Assembly (NCBI GenBank): GCA_030642225.1
Contig: DAOWOC010000008.1
Location: 1 to 11,576, forward strand
DNA length: 11,576 bases
Source of the DNA: Deltaproteobacteria bacterium
GTDB taxonomy: Bacteria > Desulfobacterota > DAOWOC01
Reading direction: 5' to 3'
Of the stretch, positions 1 through 6,293 are shown one piece after another. Under the pieces are notes generated by a model, which saw only the letters and a program-made list of their open reading frames with translations, searched no databases and was not told the DNA's origin. A program made the translations under genes and the position numbers. Within the stretch, counting starts at the first letter, position 1. The number at the start of each line of letters is the position of its first letter.

Positions 1-888
1 ATCACTAACCAGAGATTGCGTGTATTTCTGATGATCTTTAAAATTGATATCATGTGTGATTACTGCGCCAAGCTTTTCTAATCCTTTAATAAAAGATAAA
101 TGCCGTCCTATGCCGGAAAATGCCATGCATTTTTGCCCCTTTATTGTATCCAATGGATAAGAATTATTAAAATTATCCTTAAAATCAACTGGCATTACAG
201 AGCCGGTAAATATCGGGGTATGTTTAAATTGTCCCTTAATTGTATGGCGCTGCATAATATGTTTTTCTGTGCCTTTCCAGTGATTTAACACAATAAGATC
301 AGCCCGGTTTACAGCTTCCACAGGTTCTCTTAATGGGCCTGCAGGCAAGAGCCGACCATTTGCAAAAGGCCTTTCCGTATCCAGCAATAAGATATCAAGA
401 TCACGACGCATACCAAGATGCTGAAACCCGTCATCCATGATAACAACGGATATATCTGTTGTTTTTTGTAAAATTTTTATGCCGTTAATCCTTTTTTTAG
501 CGACTGCAACAGGCATTTGGGGATTTTTTTTTGCTATCAGAAAAGGCTCGTCTCCTGTTAATCCTGGAGAATCATAAATCAAGCCGGAGCGATCCGAAAC
601 AAGCCTGTCCTTATTAATATTTTTTCTGCCATACCCCCTGCTGACAACTCCTGTGGCTATATCAAGTTTTTTGAATATAGTGCATAGATAAATGGTTAAG
701 GGAGTTTTGCCTGTCCCACCCGCGGTTATGTTGCCGACACTGACAATAAACGGCCCGGATGAATCCGCATGCAATATATTTTTTTTATAAAGCAATGCCC
801 TTGACCATACAACCAGGCCATAGGCCTTTGAAAAGAACCTCAATAAAAAGGCCGGTTTTGTTTTGGACCATTCTTTCTCTATATTCAT
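1..888 (-). CDS. lpxK: Tetraacyldisaccharide 4'-kinase LpxK (3' end outside window)
   Basis: LpxK phosphorylates the 4' position of the lipid A disaccharide precursor at the inner face of the cytoplasmic membrane, a late step of the Raetz pathway. I translated 296 codons from the ATG at 886-888 down to base 1 with no stop. The protein shows the family P-loop GGTGKTP (residues 57-63), SRGYG (83-87), the Walker-B-like DDGFQH (152-157), GRLLPAGPLREP (178-189) and a late DHQKYT (285-290) matching the usual FxDHH-Y-T segment. The N-terminus has the hydrophobic, basic membrane-association stretch typical of the family. LpxK proteins are usually about 320-360 residues, so roughly 30-60 C-terminal residues lie beyond the window. 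It follows the CheC gene after a 33-base gap, with no strong Shine-Dalgarno sequence before the ATG. The family call is secure; the exact start is slightly less so. Confidence 0.95.
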   Translation of the reverse strand, partial: MNIEKEWSKTKPAFLLRFFSKAYGLVVWSRALLYKKNILHADSSGPFIVSVGNITAGGTGKTPLTIYLCTIFKKLDIATGVVSRGYGRKNINKDRLVSDRSGLIYDSPGLTGDEPFLIAKKNPQMPVAVAKKRINGIKILQKTTDISVVIMDDGFQHLGMRRDLDILLLDTERPFANGRLLPAGPLREPVEAVNRADLIVLNHWKGTEKHIMQRHTIKGQFKHTPIFTGSVMPVDFKDNFNNSYPLDTIKGQKCMAFSGIGRHLSFIKGLEKLGAVITHDINFKDHQKYTQSLVSD

Positions 889-921
889 AAAGATTACTGT
901 TAACCATAATATATGGTTTTA

Positions 922-1551
922 TTATTTTAACTTTGAAATAAAATCATCAATAGAGTCATACAACCATTCAAGACAACCCCTGGAAAGAAAAACAAACAAA
1001 AATCCTTCCATTTGTTCATCACCTACCTGAAAATTCGTATGAATTACCAGAGCATTTCCCTTTCGCAAAGTTGTCTTTTCACCAAGTTTGTATGAATAAA
1101 GATTCTCAATAAATACCTGCGGCGGATTAAAAGAAAGTGTTGTGTTAAGCAGGTTGGCAAACTGGTTAAGGCATGAGCCGATGATCACATTTCCGACCTC
1201 TAAAATGGCCTCTAACTCTAATTTGCTTTTATCTATCATCGGGATGATATATCCGCTTGAATTGCCAAGGATACTAACCAGCCTGGCGGTATTATGTGTC
1301 GGCAAAACAAAAATAGCTTCGCCCCAGAACCTGCCGCGAAAAGCCTGCTGAAGGATATTGATTTTCCCCTTATTATCAAATTTTTGAATAAGGAGTTCCA
1401 AAACCTTTTTAGAGGATATTGACTCAACATTTGGAACGCTAATATTAATAAAAACCCCCAATATCTCAGAAAGTATCCCTACTGATTTGCCAAAGCCTAT
1501 ATTCATCAATTCCGTGATGGTATCACTTCGCACGTTGGAAAGTTTTTTCAT
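922..1551 (-). CDS. cheC: CheC-type CheY-P phosphatase family protein
   Basis: This 209-residue protein matches the CheC/CheX/FliY phosphatase fold, which dephosphorylates CheY-P or related receiver domains. The signature (D/S/E)-x3-E-x2-N-x22-P occurs twice with exact spacing: D10/E14/N17/P40 and E114/E118/N121/P144. Two such sites in one chain is the CheC pattern; CheX has one. The protein is cytosolic, with no signal peptide or membrane segment. Its first 29 bases overlap the end of the DoxX-like gene, which implies co-transcription and probable translational coupling; AAAGG lies about 12 bases upstream of the ATG. No cheD, cheY or receptor gene is in the window, so its partner is unknown. 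The nearest candidates are the MglA-like module transcribed divergently at 3676-6917, which is inference. The fold assignment is strong; its target and the gene symbol are less certain. Confidence 0.85.
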   Translation of the reverse strand: MKKLSNVRSDTITELMNIGFGKSVGILSEILGVFINISVPNVESISSKKVLELLIQKFDNKGKINILQQAFRGRFWGEAIFVLPTHNTARLVSILGNSSGYIIPMIDKSKLELEAILEVGNVIIGSCLNQFANLLNTTLSFNPPQVFIENLYSYKLGEKTTLRKGNALVIHTNFQVGDEQMEGFLFVFLSRGCLEWLYDSIDDFISKLK

Positions 1552-2005
1552 GGGATGTTTTGCCTTTATATATTATAATTTTTTTTTTAAAAGAAATAAA
1601 CCATATCACAGATACTAATATCAATATGAGTATATCTCTTATTAAATAAGAAAAAACAGATTTTATTACTGTATCATGTGTAGTAAAACAACCACATGAG
1701 ATATCTATACCTCTAACCATATTGGCGCACATAGCTGAGATAAAAAGAAACATCAGGGCTGTAACCAAAGAAACAGAGGCAAGTTCCCATATCCCGAATA
1801 AAAGAAATATACCGCAAACAAACTCAAGCCATGGCAGCCAGAGACTGAAAAAGTTATTGGCAAATTCAGGGACAAGATGATAATTATAGATTACTTCTGA
1901 GAATTCTGCCGGATTAACGATTTTATCAATACTTGCATAAATAAAGATAAGAGCCACACAAGTTCTAACTGATATAAAAAACAAATTTTTAAAATCAACC
2001 TTCAT
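1523..2005 (-). CDS. DoxX/MauE-like redox-associated inner membrane protein
   Basis: A 160-residue polytopic membrane protein with four predicted helices at about residues 8-26, 51-70, 74-94 and 118-138. The motif DKIVNPAEF...IYNYHLVP (27-46), the P-W-L-E-F segment (58-62) and an SCGCF motif (103-107) are characteristic of the DoxX/MauE group. Members occur beside disulfide, thioredoxin-fold or rhodanese proteins and are thought to handle redox or sulfur chemistry at the membrane. C104 and C106 are the obvious redox-active pair. The gene starts six bases after the rhodanese gene ends, and its tail (a charged GKTSHEKTF stretch) overlaps the CheC start by 29 bases. What I see is the membrane topology, the CGC motif and the tight linkage; a role as electron-transfer partner of the rhodanese is inference. 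The exact subfamily cannot be decided by eye. Confidence 0.8.
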   Translation of the reverse strand: MKVDFKNLFFISVRTCVALIFIYASIDKIVNPAEFSEVIYNYHLVPEFANNFFSLWLPWLEFVCGIFLLFGIWELASVSLVTALMFLFISAMCANMVRGIDISCGCFTTHDTVIKSVFSYLIRDILILILVSVIWFISFKKKIIIYKGKTSHEKTFQRAK

Positions 2006-2011
2006 GATATA

Positions 2012-2497
2012 TTAATCTTTTTCAATAGGCATGCCATACGATTCCCATTCTTCAATGCCCCCATCATACACCATTAAATTGCTAAACCCAAAATCCTCGA
2101 GTATTACTGCAAGTCTCTCCCCCATGTCACACCCGTATCCTTCACAATATATAATAACTGATGTTTCAAACGAAATTCTTGAAATGAAATCATGGATAAA
2201 TGATTCAACCTCCTGCAGCGGAATATTTATTGCCCCCGGGATGTGTCCTGCATAATAAAAATCATCATCCCTTGCATCAACAATAATAATATCCTTATTA
2301 TTTATAATTGCTTGCATATCCTCAAATTCTAAATAAATGACACTCTCTTTTGTTGCAGTATCCTTACCATCACCATCCTTCATGATAAATGGTATACTGT
2401 CCCATCTTAACAAATTTGTTATGATTGAAATGCTTAAAGACAATAAAAGAATTAATATTATTTGGTAAAATAAATGTTTTTTTAAAAAAATATTCAT
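2012..2497 (-). CDS. Membrane-anchored rhodanese-like sulfurtransferase
   Basis: A 161-residue protein with an N-terminal uncleaved anchor (basic start, hydrophobic residues about 11-29) followed by one rhodanese domain from about residue 54 to the end. Recognisable landmarks are IIIVDARDD (70-78), the GHIPGAINIP segment (84-93), the active-site strand and loop YCEGYGC (117-123) and the C-terminal VYDGGIEEW (143-151). C118 sits in the nucleophile position, and a second cysteine, C123, closes the loop, which is unusual compared with CRxGxR-type loops. Positive-inside reasoning suggests the domain faces the periplasm, though this is inferred. It precedes the DoxX-like gene by six bases, so the pair is probably made together and works on persulfide or sulfane sulfur. 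Substrate and true sulfurtransferase activity are not shown by the sequence. Confidence 0.88.
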   Translation of the reverse strand: MNIFLKKHLFYQIILILLLSLSISIITNLLRWDSIPFIMKDGDGKDTATKESVIYLEFEDMQAIINNKDIIIVDARDDDFYYAGHIPGAINIPLQEVESFIHDFISRISFETSVIIYCEGYGCDMGERLAVILEDFGFSNLMVYDGGIEEWESYGMPIEKD

Positions 2498-2548
2498 AAA
2501 AATATTTGATATTTCTCTTAACCTTTAATTATGGACAATGTTCAATCT

Positions 2549-3484
2549 TTATATCGTTCTCAATGACAATATCCTTGCAGCGTTTTTTATGCCGATTTTA
2601 CTTGCTGACTCAGGAGGCAAAAGGCCCAGAATATACCTGTAAAAACCTATTATATTACTGGCATTGGAATAATCATCATAGGTCATAAGATCAGTTCCAA
2701 ACAGGATGCGATCACTAAAGTTAAGCGAAAAATCCATCCATTCCTGTTTCAAAAGACCGTTATCATCAAGCATGCGCATTGGCCAGTCATCCGAGATTTT
2801 GTTTGCAATTTTTAATGTATAGAGTCTGTCAAGGGCTGATATATCAACATGAAGATTTATATGCTTTGCCATCAAGTCACCTATAACCCCGATCCCAAGC
2901 ATATTCCTAACCCCGCCGCAATGGGCCCATACCACAGGAACATCTGGATGAGAAAGAAGGAGTGAATCCATCTCCCTGTAATATTCTGCTTCATGATGGA
3001 TATTAATCGAACAGTGATAAGCTTCGGCAATATCAAGAAGTTTATGCATAACCTGGCTGTTGCATGGAATCTCCCATGATTTAATATCATAGGCCAGCCC
3101 CTGATAATGTCTTGTCATTGTTTCACCAATACCGCAAAAAGTACCCTCTCTTAAATATTTTTCAATACGTTCCAGCATCAGGATCGCTTCAGTTTTATCC
3201 CCTGACTTATATTTTAATATCTCCTGATAATTATTAAATCCCATTGCAAAAGGGATCAGTCTGTCATGGAATTTACTGCATGAAGCGAGGACATCCTTAT
3301 CACCAAATGGTTTTAAAAGAAATACAAAGGCTTTTTTAACATTATTATCCTCCATACATTGCAAAAGGTGTAAGGCAGCTTCTGTATTACCTTGAACGCG
3401 AAGATGACAATGGGCATCAAATAAATCGCCATTATAAATCTTTATATTATCAGCAGGCTTTTTAAAAAAATCAATCATTGGCAT
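2549..3484 (-). CDS. Amidohydrolase-family metal-dependent hydrolase
   Basis: This 311-residue TIM-barrel hydrolase belongs to the amidohydrolase superfamily (the Amidohydro_2 style). The metal-binding set is visible: DAHCHL at the end of strand 1 (H25, H27), GIGETM (E121), INIHHEAE (H163), VWAHCGG (H188) and LFGTDLM (D265), in the order expected for the family. There is no signal peptide, so it is probably cytosolic. It is the first gene of the leftward run and lies 51 bases before the rhodanese gene. The substrate is unknown; relatives act on decarboxylation, lactone or amide substrates, and nothing here decides between them. Two possible ATG starts lie six bases apart (3484 and 3478). Neither has a clear Shine-Dalgarno sequence, and I kept the longer form. 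Confidence 0.85.
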   Translation of the reverse strand: MPMIDFFKKPADNIKIYNGDLFDAHCHLRVQGNTEAALHLLQCMEDNNVKKAFVFLLKPFGDKDVLASCSKFHDRLIPFAMGFNNYQEILKYKSGDKTEAILMLERIEKYLREGTFCGIGETMTRHYQGLAYDIKSWEIPCNSQVMHKLLDIAEAYHCSINIHHEAEYYREMDSLLLSHPDVPVVWAHCGGVRNMLGIGVIGDLMAKHINLHVDISALDRLYTLKIANKISDDWPMRMLDDNGLLKQEWMDFSLNFSDRILFGTDLMTYDDYSNASNIIGFYRYILGLLPPESASKIGIKNAARILSLRTI

Positions 3485-3675
3485 TTGTTATTTTAAAAAA
3501 AAATAATAAAAATTTAAGGTTCAATATTTGCATAGTTTTCGATTATTATATTGTAAGGTTTTTTTAATATATAATACTTTAAAAAAAAGATAAAATAACT
3601 TAAATATTTATATGATAAAATATTTATTAAAAAAAATAAATTAAATATAGCTAACTTGCAGAAAGGGAATTTTTT
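3485..3675. promoter_or_regulatory. AT-rich divergent control region
   Basis: This 191-base gap between the amidohydrolase and the roadblock gene is about 13 % G+C by hand count (25 of 191), far below the neighbouring genes. It must hold promoters for both divergent transcripts. A perfect TATAAT lies at 3570-3575 on the + strand, but no convincing -35 box lies 16-18 bases upstream, so no promoter is pinned. GAAAGGGA at 3661-3668 is a good ribosome binding site for the roadblock gene, eight bases before its ATG. The A-tracts suggest intrinsic curvature or nucleoid-protein binding, which is inference. Confidence 0.5.
3602..3627. repeat. Direct repeat AAATATTTAT x2, 16-base period
   Basis: AAATATTTAT occurs at 3602-3611 and again at 3618-3627 inside the divergent control region. 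Each copy contains the self-complementary AAATATTT. The 16-base repeat period is about one and a half helical turns. It could be an operator pair, or chance in very AT-rich DNA, where such words are common; chance is a serious alternative. Confidence 0.3.
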
Positions 3676-4071
3676 ATGGACATGATCTTAACTAGAGAGC
3701 TTTTGACTAACATTGAAAAAGTAATTAATAAAATGATCTTTCAGTCAGGGGCTGATTGTGTTCTGCTTATAGATCGGGCAGGAAATATAATCGCCACTGC
3801 CGGAGATCCACCATCATTGGATATAATGGCTCTCGCGGCTCTTTCAGCAGCAAACTTCGGCGCAACCTCCGAGATAGCAAAACTTATAGGAGAAAACGAT
3901 TTTAGTCTGCTTTTTCATAAAGGGGACAATGAAAACATCCATTTTAGTAAGGTTGGTGAAACATTTATACTTATCACACTATTTGGTTCAGGTGTTTCAC
4001 TTGGCTTAATTCGATTAAAGGTGCAGGATCTTTGTGATAGAATTTTGGAAATCTTGGCTGAAAAGGGTTAA
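3676..4071 (+). CDS. Roadblock/LC7-domain protein (MglB-like)
   Basis: A 131-residue single-domain roadblock/LC7 protein. Hallmarks are the helix-strand start LLTNIEKVINKM...GADCVLLIDRAGNIIATAG (about residues 9-43), the alanine-rich ALAALSAANFGATSEIAKLIG helix (52-72), then the strand pairs FSLLFHKGDNENIHFSKVGE and FILITLFG, and a final helix. Roadblock proteins form homodimers that bind Ras-like GTPases; in Myxococcus xanthus, MglB is the GTPase-activating partner of MglA. The gene ends four bases before an MglA-like GTPase gene, so a cognate pair is very likely. It is the first gene of the rightward operon and has a strong GAAAGGGA ribosome binding site. The GAP role is inferred from family and context. 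A general MglB-type label is safer than true orthology to MglB. Confidence 0.88.
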   Translation: MDMILTRELLTNIEKVINKMIFQSGADCVLLIDRAGNIIATAGDPPSLDIMALAALSAANFGATSEIAKLIGENDFSLLFHKGDNENIHFSKVGETFILITLFGSGVSLGLIRLKVQDLCDRILEILAEKG

Positions 4072-4075
4072 ATAA

Positions 4076-4687
4076 ATGGCTTTTATTGATTTAGCAAGAA
4101 AAGAAATAAACTGTAAAGTTGTTTTTTATGGCCCTGGCAGGGGGGGGAAGACAACTAATCTTATTTATCTCCACAAGGCGTTAAAGAGTAATGCCAAAGG
4201 CAAGATGGTTTCTATTGACACCAAAGGAGACAGGACACTTTTTTTTGATTTTTTACCTCTTGCAATAGGTAAGATAAGAGGTTTGGACATAAAAATACAA
4301 CTATACACAGTTCCGGGACAAGTTATGTATAATGCCACTAGAAAACTTGTCTTAAAAGGTGTTGACGGGATTGTTTTTGTTGCTGATTCACTTTCAGTGC
4401 AAAAGGAAAAAAATATTGAAAGCCTTGAAAATTTAATTGAAAACATACAAGAGGAAAATATGGATATAAAAAATATTCCACTTGTGCTGCAATACAATAA
4501 GCGTGATATGGATGGCGGCAAAATTCCTTTATTGAGTATAGAAGAAATGGATCAGGATCTAAATTCTACTTTAAAGGTTCCCTCCCTGCCAGCATCTGCG
4601 TTAAAGGGAACCGGCGTTTTTGATACTTTAAAAACAATAAGTAAACTTACGATAAGATATGTCAGCCAAAAAGTAGTTGGACAATAA
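4076..4687 (+). CDS. MglA-like small Ras-type GTPase
   Basis: A 203-residue cytosolic GTPase. Visible G motifs are the P-loop GPGRGGKTT (19-27), a switch-I segment around GDRTLFFDFLP (51-61), TVPGQ (78-82), NKRD (141-144) and PASALKG (172-178, G5). Thr78 in place of the usual switch-II aspartate is the MglA-family signature. MglA proteins set cell polarity and control motility in M. xanthus, and relatives are widespread in bacteria that do not glide. The length is that expected for MglA (about 195 residues). It lies four bases after its roadblock partner, with AAAAGGG just upstream of the ATG, and 25 bases before the scaffold-like gene. The P-loop codons contain an eight-base G run (4140-4147). 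The family call is firm; the process it controls here is not shown. Confidence 0.92.
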   Translation: MAFIDLARKEINCKVVFYGPGRGGKTTNLIYLHKALKSNAKGKMVSIDTKGDRTLFFDFLPLAIGKIRGLDIKIQLYTVPGQVMYNATRKLVLKGVDGIVFVADSLSVQKEKNIESLENLIENIQEENMDIKNIPLVLQYNKRDMDGGKIPLLSIEEMDQDLNSTLKVPSLPASALKGTGVFDTLKTISKLTIRYVSQKVVGQ

Positions 4688-4712
4688 TTCCTTAATTTAA
4701 TGGAGAGTATAC

Positions 4713-5732
4713 ATGTCAGACAAGATTATTCAAGAAGATGAACTCGAAGATTTTCAGTTAAGCGCTGATGAAGCCATAGATAATCTTTTTGTCGAAGACG
4801 GCATCTTTGATGATGAAAGCAAAGAGGATACTCCTGTAGAAAAAACCGGTGGTTTTTGGGATCATGATACCGATTCTCCGGAAAAAGAAGACCAGGCAGC
4901 AAATAAATCCAAGGGTCTTCCTTTTGTAGGTGATATGAGTCTGAATGATCGTCTTGCAAGGTTGCAGGAATATATTTTATCCCTTGATTGGGAGGTGACC
5001 ACAACAAATATCTTTAAATTGATGAATGAATTTAAAATTATTAAAAAATTGACTTCTGATGATCGCAATATAAATACCATTATAGTAATGGCCATCGGCA
5101 TTCTTGATTACATAAAAGACGTAAAGACATCTGCAAAACCTGTGGCCTTGCAATTTATCCACCAGGCATCCGAATCTCTTGTAACCCTTGGGAAAGATGA
5201 CAAATTGAGTCCAAAGGATATAAAGACTCTTATGGTTAAAATAATTAGTTCTTATACAAAACTTCCATTGGATGTTAAAAAGTATTCGAAAATTATTATA
5301 AAAAAGAAGGCGAAACAAGCCACAGTTTCACAACAAACTGTTCAGTCTCCTTCTGCTGAAATTCCTGTAGCCGAATCCCGGGGCGAGGGTCTTGCTGTTA
5401 AATTGCTTATGGAAAAAATTGAAAGGATTGAGGTTGATTTTAAAAAAATAGAACAAGAACAAGGAAATACATTAAAAGGCATGCAGGAGAATATGGATGC
5501 GATTTCCGAAAGGCTTAAAATTCTTGAAGAGAATACCCCTGAAAAAATATCATATGAAAGCCAACCGGAAATTAATAGTACGGATGAAACCATTAGCATG
5601 GCGGAATTATCCGAACCGCTTTCTCGCCCATATCATTTGACACAGTATCCCTGCTTATTATTGACGATGAAAAATTTGCAGTTGAATCTGATCTTATTGC
5701 TAATATTTTTCAAGTATCTTACAAAAAAATAA
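4713..5732 (+). CDS. Acidic, coiled-coil scaffold-like protein, frameshifted near its C-terminus
   Basis: I do not recognise a named family. The protein begins after GGAGAG at 4702-4707 with good spacing. Residues 1-70 are strongly acidic and probably disordered. Residues about 75-200 are a helical segment (including LARLQEYILSLDWEVTT) rich in isoleucine and lysine. Residues about 200-222 form a Ser/Gln/Pro linker, and about 228-275 form a heptad-like coiled coil (MEKIERIEVDFKKIEQE onward). From about residue 302 (near 5618) to the stop at 5730-5732 this frame reads as an unlikely, Leu-rich sequence. The -1 frame over the same bases gives normal-looking protein and continues to 6100. So the true gene is probably about 460 codons and was broken by a one-base loss or an equivalent change. 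Its place after the MglA-like gene suggests an effector or scaffold for the GTPase, which is inference. Confidence 0.6.
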   Translation: MSDKIIQEDELEDFQLSADEAIDNLFVEDGIFDDESKEDTPVEKTGGFWDHDTDSPEKEDQAANKSKGLPFVGDMSLNDRLARLQEYILSLDWEVTTTNIFKLMNEFKIIKKLTSDDRNINTIIVMAIGILDYIKDVKTSAKPVALQFIHQASESLVTLGKDDKLSPKDIKTLMVKIISSYTKLPLDVKKYSKIIIKKKAKQATVSQQTVQSPSAEIPVAESRGEGLAVKLLMEKIERIEVDFKKIEQEQGNTLKGMQENMDAISERLKILEENTPEKISYESQPEINSTDETISMAELSEPLSRPYHLTQYPCLLLTMKNLQLNLILLLIFFKYLTKK

Positions 5733-6100
5733 AAAAATTAAGAGCTGCAAAAACATTACATATCTCTGATTTTGTATCTTTTTTGGGGTCGTTCTCTAAG
5801 GGAATGCGCGGTGAATTATTACAATTTGATAAACAGGTACTGAAAATGCTTCCTTTAAAAAATATCACACTTAAGGGAATTATGAGTGCAGCGCCTCCTA
5901 CTGAATCATAGGCTCAAGCAGTTATACTTTCTAAGGGGAATTATCATGGGGTTATATTTATTACTGAAATCAAACAAGAAGTCCGTTTAAAGCCGGATTC
6001 ATATAAGAGCATTGCAGGGGTTTCAGGGATTATAGGCAGCATACAGCCTGAAGGAGAAGATAATCCAGTTAGGTTAATAGATTTAATCGCATTGGCATAA
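5597..6100 (+). pseudogene. Detached C-terminal part of the preceding gene, with an internal TAG
   Basis: In the -1 frame relative to the 4713 start, reading is open from 5597 to a TAG at 5909-5911, then continues for 62 codons to TAA at 6098-6100. The translation looks like a folded domain: FDTVSLLIIDDEKFAVESD, then KGMRGELLQFDKQVLKMLPL, then after the TAG NYHGVIFITEIKQEVRLKP, SYKSIAGVSGIIGSI and PVRLIDLIALA. The alternating strands and the closing V-x-L-I-D-L are loosely CheW-like, but I hold that at low confidence. No plausible start codon with a ribosome binding site precedes it, so it is best read as the C-terminal domain of the 4713 gene after a frameshift, with CAG to TAG as the simplest origin of the stop. 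Two lesions favour a real pseudogene; sequencing error, recoding or TAG readthrough remain alternatives. Confidence 0.6.
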
Positions 6101-6118
6101 AATTTTAATATTAACAAC

Positions 6119-6245
6119 TTCAGGGAAAGTCTCGCTCATAAGGGGCGCCACATAATCTATTATTGCAGCGCCGCTGTAAACACGGCTTCATCCTTGTATG
6201 ATTTACGTGTCTTAATTCTGAAATTTTTGCCACATCTCCCCTGAA
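6119..6245. repeat. 127-bp GC-richer non-coding block with short inverted ends
   Basis: The gap 6101-6293 holds a block whose ends are TTCAGGG (6119-6125) and its exact reverse complement CCCTGAA (6239-6245). By hand count the block is about 44 % G+C (56 of 127), higher than its surroundings. Inside are GGCGC (6144-6148) and GCGCC (6168-6172), which can pair. No ORF with a credible start and ribosome binding site is seen; short stop-free stretches exist on the minus strand. It could be a MITE-like or interspersed repeat, a decayed gene fragment or a structured RNA. One copy alone cannot decide. Confidence 0.35.
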
Positions 6246-6293
6246 TACAATTTTTAAGTATTGATTTTGGAAATTAAAATTCCTGAGGAGTAA

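Noticed and set aside
100..288. Short + strand open frame
   Set aside because: It lies antisense within lpxK, has no ribosome binding site and gives an unpatterned, Trp/Cys-rich translation.
3546..3575. Sigma-70 promoter with TATAAT at 3570-3575
   Set aside because: No acceptable -35 hexamer is found at 16-18 bases upstream and no extended -10 TG is present, so I do not call it as a promoter in DNA this AT-rich.
4726..5318. Minus-strand open frames opposite the scaffold-like gene
   Set aside because: Their translations are rich in Phe, His, Leu and Cys, typical of antisense to a charged AT-rich gene, and no ribosome binding sites are seen.
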